A stretch of 64,000 nucleotides of DNA, taken from Mycolicibacterium crocinum (GTDB taxonomy: Bacteria > Actinomycetota > Actinomycetes > Mycobacteriales > Mycobacteriaceae). The stretch covers positions 2,356,001 to 2,420,000 of the forward strand of contig NZ_CP092362.2 of the NCBI RefSeq assembly GCF_022370635.2. The letters are read 5' to 3'. Positions 56,803-64,000 of this stretch are shown here, one piece after another. The stretch's first letter is position 1. Every line of letters starts with the position of its first letter. A model generated the notes under the pieces. That model was not told the origin of the DNA. It did not search any database and was given only the letters and a program-made list of their open reading frames with translations. Position numbers and translations under genes: made by a program.

Positions 56803-58554
56803 GTGATTACCCGCATGTCCGAGCTGTTCTTGCGCACCCTGCGCGACGACCCAGCCGACGCCGAAGTGCCCAGCCACAAACTGTTGATCCGTGCCGGGTA
56901 CGTCCGGCCGGTGGCCCCGGGGCTCTACACGTGGCTGCCGCTGGGCCTTCGGGTACTGCGCAAGGTCGAGAAGATCGTGCGGGAGGAGATGGTCGCGATC
57001 GGTGGGCAGGAGATCCTGTTCCCGGCGCTGCTGCCGAAGGCGCCGTACGAGACCACCAACCGCTGGACGGAATACGGCGACGGGGTGTTCCGGCTCAAGG
57101 ACCGCCGGGACAACGACTACATGCTCGGCCCCACCCACGAGGAGTTCTTCACGCTGACGGTGAAGGGGGAGTGCAGCTCCTACAAGGACTTCCCGCTGAC
57201 GCTGTTTCAGATCCAGACCAAGTACCGCGACGAGGCCCGGCCCCGCGCGGGCATCCTGCGCGGGCGCGAGTTCATCATGAAGGACTCGTACTCGTTCGAT
57301 GTCGACGACGACGGGCTCAAGACCGCCTACCACGCGCACCGCGACGCCTATCAGAACATGTTCAAGCGCATGGCAATTCGCTATGTGATCGTCTCGGCGG
57401 TGTCCGGTGCGATGGGCGGTTCGGCGTCCGAGGAGTTCCTGGCCGAAAGCGAGATCGGCGAGGACACCTTCGTGCGCTGCCTCGAGTCCGGGTACGCGGC
57501 CAACGTCGAGGCGGTGGTCACTGCTGTCCCGGAGTCACTGCCGTTGGACGGTCTGCCCGAGCCGACGGTGCACGACACACCGAACACCCCTACCATCGCG
57601 TCGCTGGTCGAGTGGGCGAACTCCGCCGGGCTGGGCCGGGAAATCACCGCCGCCGACACCCTCAAGAACGTGCTGCTCAAAGTCCGTGCGCCCGGTGGCG
57701 AGTGGGAGCTGCTGGCCATCGGTGTGCCGGGTGATCGTGAGGTCGACGACAAGCGCCTCGGCGCCGCGCTGGAGCCGGCCGAGTACGCGATGCTCGAGGA
57801 CACCGACTTCGCCAAGTACCCCTTCCTCAAGAAGGGATACATCGGCCCGAAAGCATTGTTGGCCAACGGTGTTCGCTATCTCGTCGATCCCCGGGTGGTC
57901 GACGGGACGGCGTGGATCACCGGTGCGGACGAGACCGGCAAGCACGTCGTCGGCCTGGTCGCCGGACGCGACTTCGTCGCCGACGGCACCATCGAGGCCG
58001 CCGAAGTCCGCGACGGCGACCTTTCACCCGACGGCGCGGGCCCGCTGGTGTCTGCCCGCGGCATCGAGATCGGCCACATCTTCCAGCTCGGCCGCAAGTA
58101 CACCGACGCGTTCTCCGCGGACGTGCTGGGTGAGGACGGTAAGCCGGTGCGCCTGACCATGGGCTCCTACGGCGTGGGCGTTTCGCGGCTGGTCGCGGTG
58201 ATCGCCGAGCAGCAGCACGACGAGTTGGGCCTGCGCTGGCCGCCGTCGGTGTCGCCGTTCGACGTGCACGTGGTGATCGCGAACAAGGACGCCGAAGCGC
58301 GAACCGGTGCCGAGGAACTGACCCGCGACCTGGACCGGCTCGGCCTGGAGGTGCTGTTCGACGACCGCACCGCTTCGCCGGGGGTGAAGTTCAAGGACGC
58401 CGAGCTGCTCGGGGTGCCGTGGATCGTCGTGGTCGGTCGCGGCTGGGCCGACGGCGTGGTCGAGCTGCGCAACCGATTCACCGGCGAGAAGCGTGAGATT
58501 GGCGTGGACGGCGCGGTCGCGGACATCGCGGCAGCACTGGCCGAGTCCGCGTAG
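56803..58554 (+). CDS. proS: Prolyl-tRNA synthetase (bacterial type)
   Basis: A 583-residue class II synthetase that charges tRNA-Pro. Motif 2 is in '[22 protein letters not shown]', here residues 147-168. The editing (INS) domain lies between about 225 and 380 ('[16 protein letters not shown]'). Motif 3 is '[13 protein letters not shown]', and the C-terminal anticodon-binding domain ends with '[19 protein letters not shown]'. The start GTG (V-I-T-R-M-S) matches M. tuberculosis ProS (Rv2845c). It lies 11 bases after the upstream gene but has its own -10 box. Confidence 0.97.
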   Translation: MITRMSELFLRTLRDDPADAEVPSHKLLIRAGYVRPVAPGLYTWLPLGLRVLRKVEKIVREEMVAIGGQEILFPALLPKAPYETTNRWTEYGDGVFRLKDRRDNDYMLGPTHEEFFTLTVKGECSSYKDFPLTLFQIQTKYRDEARPRAGILRGREFIMKDSYSFDVDDDGLKTAYHAHRDAYQNMFKRMAIRYVIVSAVSGAMGGSASEEFLAESEIGEDTFVRCLESGYAANVEAVVTAVPESLPLDGLPEPTVHDTPNTPTIASLVEWANSAGLGREITAADTLKNVLLKVRAPGGEWELLAIGVPGDREVDDKRLGAALEPAEYAMLEDTDFAKYPFLKKGYIGPKALLANGVRYLVDPRVVDGTAWITGADETGKHVVGLVAGRDFVADGTIEAAEVRDGDLSPDGAGPLVSARGIEIGHIFQLGRKYTDAFSADVLGEDGKPVRLTMGSYGVGVSRLVAVIAEQQHDELGLRWPPSVSPFDVHVVIANKDAEARTGAEELTRDLDRLGLEVLFDDRTASPGVKFKDAELLGVPWIVVVGRGWADGVVELRNRFTGEKREIGVDGAVADIAAALAESA

Positions 58555-58558
58555 CCGA

Positions 58559-59128
58559 TCAGCGACCCGAGCGGGCGGCTGACGCTCTGGTGGAATGCGT
58601 CCGCTTGTCCGTCGGTCGCTGAGTCGGTGCGGCCGGCTTGGCGTGTCTTGGTATGTGGTTCGCCCGCTTCGAGTGGGCCGCCGAGCGCGGTGCGCTGCTG
58701 GTCGCCTTCTTCGTGGTCGCAGCGGGCGCTTTCCTCGCCGCCGCGATGGGCGGCAATTGTCGCAACCGATAGACGATCTCGTCGAGGGCCAGGACCGTGA
58801 AGTTGACTGTGTAGACGGCGGCAACGCACAGAGCGCACACGACGAGACCCACGATGAGCGGCGAGAACGCAACTAGGAAAAAGGCCACAACTCCTACCCC
58901 CGCGGGCAACGCCGATGCGGTCGGAGTGGATTGAGCAATACTGCGTTGCTGCGCAACTACTTTGGTGTTCGGCGGGGGAGTCTGTGTCGCGGCTGCCAGC
59001 TGGACCGCGTGCACTTCGTTCCGCACCTGCGTCGCGTCCTGAGACGGACGGACGAGGCTCACGGCGAGGACACCCGCGCACACGAAGGCCAGACAGCTGA
59101 CGATGTGACGGCGAAGAAATCTCTGCAT
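58559..59128 (-). CDS. Hypothetical membrane protein with a basic C-terminal tail
   Basis: A 189-residue protein. One hydrophobic segment lies at residues 9-27 and a longer pair at about 75-115. The last 65 residues are rich in Lys, Arg, Ala, Thr and Pro ('RKAPAATTKKATSSAPRSA'), like a cytoplasmic nucleic-acid- or membrane-binding tail. The ATG at 59128 has GGGGG upstream; frames reaching 59275 add unsupported residues. It is convergent with proS (4 bases between stops). No family is recognised and M. tuberculosis has no gene in this slot. Confidence 0.6.
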   Translation of the reverse strand: MQRFLRRHIVSCLAFVCAGVLAVSLVRPSQDATQVRNEVHAVQLAAATQTPPPNTKVVAQQRSIAQSTPTASALPAGVGVVAFFLVAFSPLIVGLVVCALCVAAVYTVNFTVLALDEIVYRLRQLPPIAAARKAPAATTKKATSSAPRSAAHSKRANHIPRHAKPAAPTQRPTDKRTHSTRASAARSGR

Positions 59129-59308
59129 TGCGCTTACCCCCGAGTCCTGGACGCGCGAGTCGGCGCCCTGTCCAAGATCGTTGTGCGCCTCCGGCGTCGC
59201 GACTGCAGTAGTCGAGTACTGCACGCCCAGCAGATCTGGCGTCGCGCCGAACGTGACGCTGTGGCGGGAAATCAAGGTTTTGGGCGCCGTGGCCTTACGG
59301 TCGCCGAC

Positions 59309-59797
59309 CTACTCGGTGCCGCCCGGGAACGCCACGGTCACCGGCTTGACGCCCAGCACCTGCTTCCAGCGCGCGGTCGTAACGGCCGTCTCCGTCAGCG
59401 CGCCAACCCCGAACGTGCGGTCCTGATCGCTCGTCGCCTGCTCGATCACCGCGCGCCAGGCCGTCGCGCAGTCTTCCTCCATGCGGATCGCGAGGTTGCC
59501 GGCATCGGTGGGCGTGTTGACCGCCATCGGCAGCTGATAGCCCGCGGCCGGCAGCGGGGCTTTGGCCGAGCGGCCACTCAGCATCGCGATGGCCGCCTCG
59601 CGACGTTCCCGGTGTTGCGCCATCGCCTCGGAGACCAGGTCATTCTCGTCGGGGGAGCTGTGGGCCGACACGATGCCGTAGCCGTAGATCGCCGCGTGCT
59701 CGGCGGCCACCGCGTCGAACAGGGCAGCGGCCGCGGCATCGGACGGCCGGTCGGGGTTTTGCGTGGTCGACGGCGTCGGCGAGGTCGGTGACGTCAC
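59309..59797 (-). CDS. DUF4439 ferritin-like protein (Rv2844-like)
   Basis: A 162-residue, Ala-rich helical protein of the DUF4439 family, the same length as Rv2844. Helical segments contain Glu and His pairs reminiscent of ferritin-like carboxylate bundles ('AAEHAAIYGYG', 'MAQHRERREAA', 'RMEEDCATAWR', 'TETAVTTARW'). Metal binding is a family-based suggestion, not shown. The ATG overlaps the stop of the upstream gene (ATGA), so the pair is co-translated, as in M. tuberculosis. Confidence 0.82.
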   Translation of the reverse strand: MTSPTSPTPSTTQNPDRPSDAAAAALFDAVAAEHAAIYGYGIVSAHSSPDENDLVSEAMAQHRERREAAIAMLSGRSAKAPLPAAGYQLPMAVNTPTDAGNLAIRMEEDCATAWRAVIEQATSDQDRTFGVGALTETAVTTARWKQVLGVKPVTVAFPGGTE

Positions 59798-60324
59798 TGC
59801 CCGGCCTTCCCCGGCGGCAGTGCCACCGTGTACGCAGCGACGCAGGACGCCGCGATCGATCCCATCAGCCCGGCCCGATACCCGGACAGAGTGGGCGTCA
59901 GTTTGGTGGCGCTGTCAGCCGAGCTGCGCAGCGCGGCGACGACGTCGGCCGCCGTGGGTGGTGGCGTGGCGGCCGCGGACGTGGTGGTCGGCGGTGTCGC
60001 GCTTGTCGACGAGGTTGGTTTGCCGGACAGTCGGGCGACTTCGGCGTTCAGCACGCTGTAGTGCCGCCCGCGTTCGGCTGCGACCTCGGTCAACGCCGGA
60101 GCCAGTGACGGGGGAGCGGTCTTCGCCGCGGCGGCGGCTAGTTCGCTGTCGTGGCGGGCCAGTTCGGCCTGCTGCTCCAGCGGATCGGGTTCGGGGGGCG
60201 GCGCGGTGTCGCAGGCGGTTGTTGCCGCGCCCAACACCGCGAGCAGTGCCAAGCCGCGGCTGCCGCCGATCAGAACGCGTCGTCGGGAGATGCCTGGGAA
60301 AGGCCTGGGATCTCGGCTCAGCAC
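59794..60324 (-). CDS. Exported or lipid-anchored alanine-rich protein (Rv2843-like)
   Basis: A 176-residue protein with a twin-arginine-like leader: 'SRRRVLIGG' at 13-21, a hydrophobic core and Cys38 in 'AATTACDT'. The residues before Cys do not fit the lipobox well (Thr at -3), so lipidation is uncertain. The mature part is helical with a Thr/Ser/Pro-rich stretch near 105-125. The GTG at 60324 has AGGA 8 bases upstream. It pairs with the DUF4439 gene, matching Rv2843-Rv2844. It is divergent from rimP. Confidence 0.75.
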   Translation of the reverse strand: MLSRDPRPFPGISRRRVLIGGSRGLALLAVLGAATTACDTAPPPEPDPLEQQAELARHDSELAAAAAKTAPPSLAPALTEVAAERGRHYSVLNAEVARLSGKPTSSTSATPPTTTSAAATPPPTAADVVAALRSSADSATKLTPTLSGYRAGLMGSIAASCVAAYTVALPPGKAGQ

Positions 60325-60374
60325 GTCAACATCCTGCCATTGCGGTGCCGCGTGCTGGCGTATCGTTGGGGGCT

Positions 60375-60390
60375 GGCTCTTTCGAGAGCC
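60375..60390 (+). promoter_or_regulatory. UUCG-loop hairpin in the rimP-nusA leader
   Basis: GGCTCT-TTCG-AGAGCC is a perfect 6-base stem closed by a TTCG tetraloop, about 50 bases before the rimP start. RNA with a UUCG loop folds unusually stably, so this is likely a structured part of the 5' leader. Its role is unknown. Confidence 0.5.
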
Positions 60391-60438
60391 CTGCATCCGA
60401 CGCAGCTGATCAGGACAACTCAAGATGAGGAGCTCGCC

Positions 60439-60969
60439 GTGGCTGGCCGTTCTACGGGGCTACCAACCCAGAAGCAGGTGATCGAGCTACTCGATGGTGA
60501 GTTCGTGCGCGCCGGATACGAAATCGAAGATGTCGTGATCGACACCCGCCCGCGGCCGCCGCGCATCACCGTGATCGCCGACGGCGACAAGCCGCTGGAC
60601 CTGGACGTCGTCGCCGAACTTTCTCGTTCCGCCTCGGCACTGCTCGACGGCCTGGACAGTGACGACGCCTACGTTCTCGAAGTCACCTCACCGGGGGTGG
60701 AGCGACCGCTGACCGCGGAGAAGCATTTCCGTCGCGCGCACGCCCGCCTGGTCGACGCCGAACTTGCCGACGGAACCACCGTCACCGGCCGGCTCGGCAT
60801 CGTGTCAGACGGCGCCGTCGACCTGGTGGTGCGAAATCGCAATGACTGGACAGTGCGCCGGATCCCGCTGGCCGACATCGTCAAAGCTGTTGTCCAGGTT
60901 GAATTTTCACCGCCAAAGCCGCGCGAACTGGAACTTGCGGGAGCAGCTGGAACGGAGGCCGAAGCATGA
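60439..60969 (+). CDS. rimP: Ribosome maturation factor RimP
   Basis: A 176-residue protein needed for 30S subunit maturation. The N-terminal domain has '[19 protein letters not shown]', residues 15-33, and '[14 protein letters not shown]' is the RimP signature at the domain boundary. The C-terminal SH3-like domain ends near 155. The GTG at 60439 has GAGGAG upstream. It overlaps nusA by ATGA, the conserved rimP-nusA arrangement. It equals Rv2842c. Confidence 0.94.
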   Translation: MAGRSTGLPTQKQVIELLDGEFVRAGYEIEDVVIDTRPRPPRITVIADGDKPLDLDVVAELSRSASALLDGLDSDDAYVLEVTSPGVERPLTAEKHFRRAHARLVDAELADGTTVTGRLGIVSDGAVDLVVRNRNDWTVRRIPLADIVKAVVQVEFSPPKPRELELAGAAGTEAEA

Positions 60970-62000
60970 ACATCGACATGACCGCCCTACATGCGATCGA
61001 GATCGACCGGGGCATCTCGGTCGACGAGCTGCTCGACACCATCAAGTCGGCCCTGCTGACCGCCTACCGGCACACCGAGGGTCATCAGCCCGACGCCCGC
61101 ATCGAGATCGACCGCAAAAGCGGTGTGGTGCAAGTGATTGCGCGCGAGACCGACGCCGACGGCAATCTGATCAGCGAATGGGACGACACCCCAGAGGGAT
61201 TCGGCCGGGTGGCGGCCACGACCGCCCGGCAGGTGATGCTGCAGCGGTTCCGCGACGCCGAGAACGAACGCAGCTACGGCGAATTCTCCGCCAGGGAAGG
61301 CGACATCGTCGCCGGCGTCATCCAGCGCGACGCCCGCGCCAACGCCCGCGGTCTCGTGGTCGTGCGACTGGGCAGCGAAACCAAAGGCGCCGAAGGTGTC
61401 ATCCCGGCGGCCGAGCAGGTCCCCGGCGAAGCCTATGAGCACGGCGACCGGCTGCGCTGCTACGTCGTCGGGGTCAGCCGCGGTGCCCGCGAGCCGCTGA
61501 TCACGTTGTCGCGCACGCACCCCAACCTGGTTCGCAAACTGTTCTCGCTGGAGGTGCCCGAGATCGCCGACGGGTCGGTGGAGATCGTCGCGGTGGCGCG
61601 CGAGGCGGGGCATCGATCCAAGATCGCGGTCAACTCGAAGGTTCCCGGGCTCAACGCCAAGGGTGCGTGCATCGGCCCGATGGGCCAGCGGGTGCGCAAC
61701 GTGATGAGCGAATTGTCCGGCGAAAAGATCGACATCATCGACTTCGACGAGGACCCAGCGCGATTCGTCGCCAACGCCCTGTCGCCGGCCAAGGTCGTCT
61801 CGGTCTCCGTCATCGACGCCACCACCCGCGCGGCGCGGGTCGTGGTGCCCGACTTCCAACTATCGTTGGCGATCGGCAAGGAGGGGCAGAACGCCCGACT
61901 GGCCGCCCGATTGACCGGATGGCGCATCGACATTCGCAGCGACGCGGCGGCACCCGAAGGCGACCCGCACCCCGCCGCGTCTCACGACGTGGAGCACTGA
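60966..62000 (+). CDS. nusA: Transcription elongation/termination factor NusA
   Basis: A 344-residue NusA (M. tuberculosis: 347). The N-terminal RNA-polymerase-binding domain is followed by S1 (from about 110, '[12 protein letters not shown]'), KH1 and KH2 ('[23 protein letters not shown]', by position 217-239, and '[18 protein letters not shown]'). As in other actinobacteria it lacks the acidic C-terminal repeats of E. coli NusA. It modulates pausing, termination and antitermination of rRNA operons. The next gene would normally be ylxR; here a flavoprotein gene intervenes. Confidence 0.96.
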   Translation: MNIDMTALHAIEIDRGISVDELLDTIKSALLTAYRHTEGHQPDARIEIDRKSGVVQVIARETDADGNLISEWDDTPEGFGRVAATTARQVMLQRFRDAENERSYGEFSAREGDIVAGVIQRDARANARGLVVVRLGSETKGAEGVIPAAEQVPGEAYEHGDRLRCYVVGVSRGAREPLITLSRTHPNLVRKLFSLEVPEIADGSVEIVAVAREAGHRSKIAVNSKVPGLNAKGACIGPMGQRVRNVMSELSGEKIDIIDFDEDPARFVANALSPAKVVSVSVIDATTRAARVVVPDFQLSLAIGKEGQNARLAARLTGWRIDIRSDAAAPEGDPHPAASHDVEH

Positions 62001-62008
62001 CGCGAGCC

Positions 62009-62024
62009 GAGCGTTGAGGCGCTC
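62009..62024 (+). terminator. Short hairpin after nusA
   Basis: GAGCG-TTGAGG-CGCTC starts 9 bases after the nusA stop. It could be a weak terminator or attenuator separating rimP-nusA from the flavoprotein gene. There is no U-tract. Confidence 0.35.
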
Positions 62025-62082
62025 GTGTGTACTGCGTCGGTGATCGGTGGGTACACCCATCGTCAACAGGGGGGAAATTTCG

Positions 62083-63489
62083 TTGTCAGACCACGGCGCT
62101 CCGCAGTCCGTCGACGTGCTTGTCGTGGGCGCCGGCCCGACCGGCCTCACCGCGGCAGACGCGTGTGTGGCCGCCGGGTCTTCGGTCGCCGTCGTCGAGC
62201 ACACCGGTCAGGTGGGAGGGTTGGCGCGTGCCGCGACGGTGGCCGGCCATGAGGTCGACATCGGTGGTCACCGGCTCCTGTCGTCGACCGCCGAGCAGCG
62301 GAGGATGTGGCGCGATTTCGCCGATCGGCTCGGGGGCATCCCGATGTCCGACATCGATCGGCGCAGCGGCATCCTGCGAGACGGTTACGTCATCAGTTAT
62401 CCGTTCGACTGGCAGCAATTCCGCCACGCGGCGCCGTTGTCGGTACGCATCCGCGGGGCAGCCTCGCTGATCGCCTGGAAGCTGATGGCGCCCGCCGGCC
62501 GCGCTGACGACACGCTGGACGACTGGGTGAAGAACCGGTACGGCCCATACCTTTCCGAGACGTTCATGGCTCCGCACGCCCGAAAGGTCTTCGGGGTCGA
62601 TCCACGGAAGATCCCCGCGGCGTGGGCGTCGCAGCGCATCCTCTCGCCGCGATTCGCCTCGGTGCTCGCCACCGCGCTGCCTCGGCTGCGGGCCTCGCCC
62701 CGAGCAGATGAGCCGACGGACAGATTCCTTTACCCGCACGGCGGGGCGGGGGTCCTGTGGTCCCGGCTTGCGGAGGCGCTCGGAGATCACGTCCATTGGC
62801 TGTTCAACTCCACGGTGTCGAACATCGCCGGCTCGGGTGGCGGCCCGTACTCGGTCACGGTGTCGGGGCCCGGTGGCACTCAGGTGATGCAGTGCGGACG
62901 GATCATCTGGACGGGCCGGCCCGACGACTTGGCGGCCACCTTGGGTCTCACCGAGCTGTCCGCCGCGCTCGCGCAGGCCGCGGGACGGCGCGACCTGGTG
63001 GTCGGCGTGGTGCGCGTCGGTGACTATCCGCCGAGTTGGCACGACTACCAATGGCTATACACCCACGACACGGGCGTGCGTGCACACCGGTTCAACAACT
63101 ATGGGGAATGGAAGACGCTGGACTGCCCGCCCGGTGTGGTCGGACTCGAGTACGCCGTTCCCTCGGGTGAGACTTTCGACGTGCGCGCCACGGCGTGCAA
63201 GGACATGTCGATCCTGCTCGGAGGAGCTGCCTTCGAGTTTCTCGGTGCCGAGAAAACTGCCGACGCCTACTCGAACTTCGACGCCGCCGCCGACCTGTTC
63301 GATCAGCTCGATGAGGCGCTGCGCCGGTTCGGCGACGGAATCGTCGCCACCGGCCGCCAGGGTGCCGGCATCTACATCAACCTGGACCGGGCCATGGCCC
63401 TCGGTACCCGGGTCGGGGCCCTACCCGCCGACCAGACCGGTGTGGTCGGGCGCGGCGCCTACTCCAAATATCAGGACAAAGTGAACTGA
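62083..63489 (+). CDS. FAD-dependent amine-oxidase/protoporphyrinogen-oxidase-like protein
   Basis: A 468-residue flavoprotein. 'VVGAGPTGLTAAD' is the FAD loop, and 'QVGGLARAATVAGHEVDIGGHRLLS' (residues 46-70) is the GG-motif region found in amine oxidases and UDP-galactopyranose-mutase-like proteins ('GGHRLLS' resembles the 'GGHRF' family). 'DDWVKNRYGPYLSETF' and 'YPHGGAGVLWSRLAEAL' fit sugar-nucleotide or polyprenyl-type oxidoreductases of glycan loci. The TTG at 62083 follows AGGGGGGAAA at 5 bases; a GTG at 62047 has no ribosome site. It sits between nusA and ylxR, which are neighbours in M. tuberculosis. Confidence 0.78.
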   Translation: MSDHGAPQSVDVLVVGAGPTGLTAADACVAAGSSVAVVEHTGQVGGLARAATVAGHEVDIGGHRLLSSTAEQRRMWRDFADRLGGIPMSDIDRRSGILRDGYVISYPFDWQQFRHAAPLSVRIRGAASLIAWKLMAPAGRADDTLDDWVKNRYGPYLSETFMAPHARKVFGVDPRKIPAAWASQRILSPRFASVLATALPRLRASPRADEPTDRFLYPHGGAGVLWSRLAEALGDHVHWLFNSTVSNIAGSGGGPYSVTVSGPGGTQVMQCGRIIWTGRPDDLAATLGLTELSAALAQAAGRRDLVVGVVRVGDYPPSWHDYQWLYTHDTGVRAHRFNNYGEWKTLDCPPGVVGLEYAVPSGETFDVRATACKDMSILLGGAAFEFLGAEKTADAYSNFDAAADLFDQLDEALRRFGDGIVATGRQGAGIYINLDRAMALGTRVGALPADQTGVVGRGAYSKYQDKVN

Positions 63490-63533
63490 CGACGCCCAGC
63501 CAAGGGTGGTTCTGAGCAGTGCCGCGATGACGG

Positions 63534-63539
63534 TAGACT
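63534..63539 (+). promoter_or_regulatory. Candidate -10 element for ylxR-infB
   Basis: TAGACT ends 5 bases before the GTG of ylxR, slightly closer than the 7-8 bases at the other leaderless genes. A separate promoter here would free ylxR-infB from the intervening flavoprotein gene. Confidence 0.35.
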
Positions 63540-63544
63540 ATGCC

Positions 63545-63868
63545 GTGATCCAGCGCGAGACTCCGGCTCCCGAGAGACCGCATCGACGTACCGAAGGACC
63601 GGTACGGACATGTGTCGGGTGCCGGAAGCGAGAGTTGGCCGTCGATCTCCTCCGAGTGGTGGCTGTGTCGAACGGGAACGGCCATTGCGCCCTAACCGTT
63701 GACCAGGCAGGTAACCTCCCTGGGCGGGGTGCGTGGCTGCACCCCGACGACCGGTGCCTACAGGCAGCGTTTCGACGGCGAGCTTTCGGCCGAGCGTTGC
63801 GCATCACCGGTTCACCGGATACATCCGCGGTGGTCGAGTACGTCAGAGCCCAGACGGGCGCTGACTGA
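63545..63868 (+). CDS. ylxR: YlxR-family RNA-binding protein (Rv2840c-like)
   Basis: A 107-residue YlxR (DUF448) protein. 'RTCVGCRKRE' and 'GRGAWLHP' are the family signatures, and the rest is basic, as expected for an RNA-binding protein encoded between nusA and infB. The GTG at 63545 ('VIQR') matches the start of Rv2840c; an ATG at 63527 is in frame but less likely. The two Cys of 'CVGC' pair with a third Cys in 'DDRCLQ'. Its exact role (RNA binding, possibly RNase P or transcription control in other bacteria) is not settled. Confidence 0.9.
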   Translation: MIQRETPAPERPHRRTEGPVRTCVGCRKRELAVDLLRVVAVSNGNGHCALTVDQAGNLPGRGAWLHPDDRCLQAAFRRRAFGRALRITGSPDTSAVVEYVRAQTGAD

Positions 63869-64000
63869 CTCAGCCAGCCCGGCAAGAGAACAGGCAGCGA
63901 AGAACATGAGCACACCGTGAAGTCCCGACGATGACCATGCGTCGTAGCTAAACCCGAGGCGCGGCCTACCACCGCTGTCGCCTCTTGAGTAGGAGATGTA
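63869..64000 (+). promoter_or_regulatory. infB 5' leader with three tiny overlapping reading frames and a hairpin
   Basis: No gene fits this stretch. It contains ATG-AGC-ACA-CCG-TGA (63906-63920), a GTG frame of five codons overlapping that stop (63917-63934, V-K-S-R-R) and ATG-ACC-ATG-CGT-CGT-AGC-TAA (63931-63951). Then GAGGCG (63956-63961) pairs with CGCCTC (63979-63984), with an inner CGG/CCG pairing. AGGAG at 63991-63995 is placed to serve a start codon just beyond the right edge. By gene order that is infB. Confidence 0.5.

Noticed and set aside
58931..59791. A 286-codon plus-strand frame opposite the hypothetical membrane protein and the DUF4439 gene
   Set aside because: It spans two genes and the gap between them and has shadow composition; the minus strand matches a family known at this locus.

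Overview
The window is a high-GC actinobacterial chromosome segment from the genus Mycobacterium in the broad sense, most likely a rapid-growing environmental species (Mycolicibacterium type). The evidence is the set and order of genes: mycothione reductase (mtr), mqo, a GNAT protein, a BchI/BchD-type chelatase, cobO, cobB, cysG, efpA, proS, two small alanine-rich genes, rimP, nusA and ylxR follow the same order as M. tuberculosis Rv2855 to Rv2840c, inverted here. The cluster at 3.1-7.4 kb matches Rv2860c-Rv2857c. Relative to M. tuberculosis, about 34 kb of accessory DNA (7.4-41 kb) lies between these two conserved blocks. No tRNA, rRNA, CRISPR array, insertion sequence or PE/PPE gene was seen.

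Layout. 0-1.2 kb: the 5' two thirds of an N-acetylglutaminylglutamine amidotransferase (osmolyte synthesis). 1.4-8.1 kb: an amine permease divergent from a gamma-glutamylation route (GlnA4-like ligase, glutamine amidotransferase-type hydrolase, aldehyde dehydrogenase, SDR, FadR-type regulator). 8.2-11.2 kb: methyltransferase, zinc dehydrogenase and cation exchanger. 11.3-14.5 kb: a copper locus, with sigC divergent from the metal ATPase ctpB and a CopZ-like metallochaperone. 15.6-23.4 kb: an oxidative catabolic cluster with two Rieske oxygenases, each followed by a related protein of about 110 residues, plus amidohydrolase, MarR regulator, FAD/2Fe-2S reductase, SDR and TauD-type dioxygenase. 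23.4-31.5 kb: a CopD/CtaG membrane protein, a frameshifted cyclase-ATPase regulator, a glycosyltransferase, a His/Met-rich membrane protein and a zinc-finger membrane protein. 31.5-34.6 kb: an ArsR-type metal sensor and a CbiM-N-Q-O cobalt importer. 34.6-41 kb: a DeoR-controlled operon with an FGGY kinase and two GlpA/GlpB-like flavoproteins. 41.1-64 kb: the conserved core, with redox (mtr, mqo), cobalamin (chelatase, cobO, cobB, cysG), two EfpA-type exporters, an NCS1 permease, proS, and the rimP-nusA-ylxR-(infB) transcription and translation genes.

How it works together. Cobalt import at 32-34.5 kb would feed the corrinoid genes at 45.7-50.8 kb. Copper handling appears in sigC/ctpB/CopZ and again in the CtaG/CopD and His/Met-rich proteins. 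The Rieske cluster shows sequence-level regulation: three near-identical palindromes sit at two promoters, at the same position relative to the -10 box, and a MarR gene lies between them. Several genes (sigC, the ferredoxin reductase, efpA and its paralogue, proS, the hydrolase at 42.6 kb, arsR) have a TANNNT -10 box 7-8 bases before the start codon and so look leaderless.

No gene-free stretch exceeds 300 bases. The longest are 25272-25486 (divergent promoter region, no clear element recognised), 2932-3128 (divergent promoter region with one palindrome), 59129-59308 (nothing recognised) and 1189-1359 (terminator hairpin).
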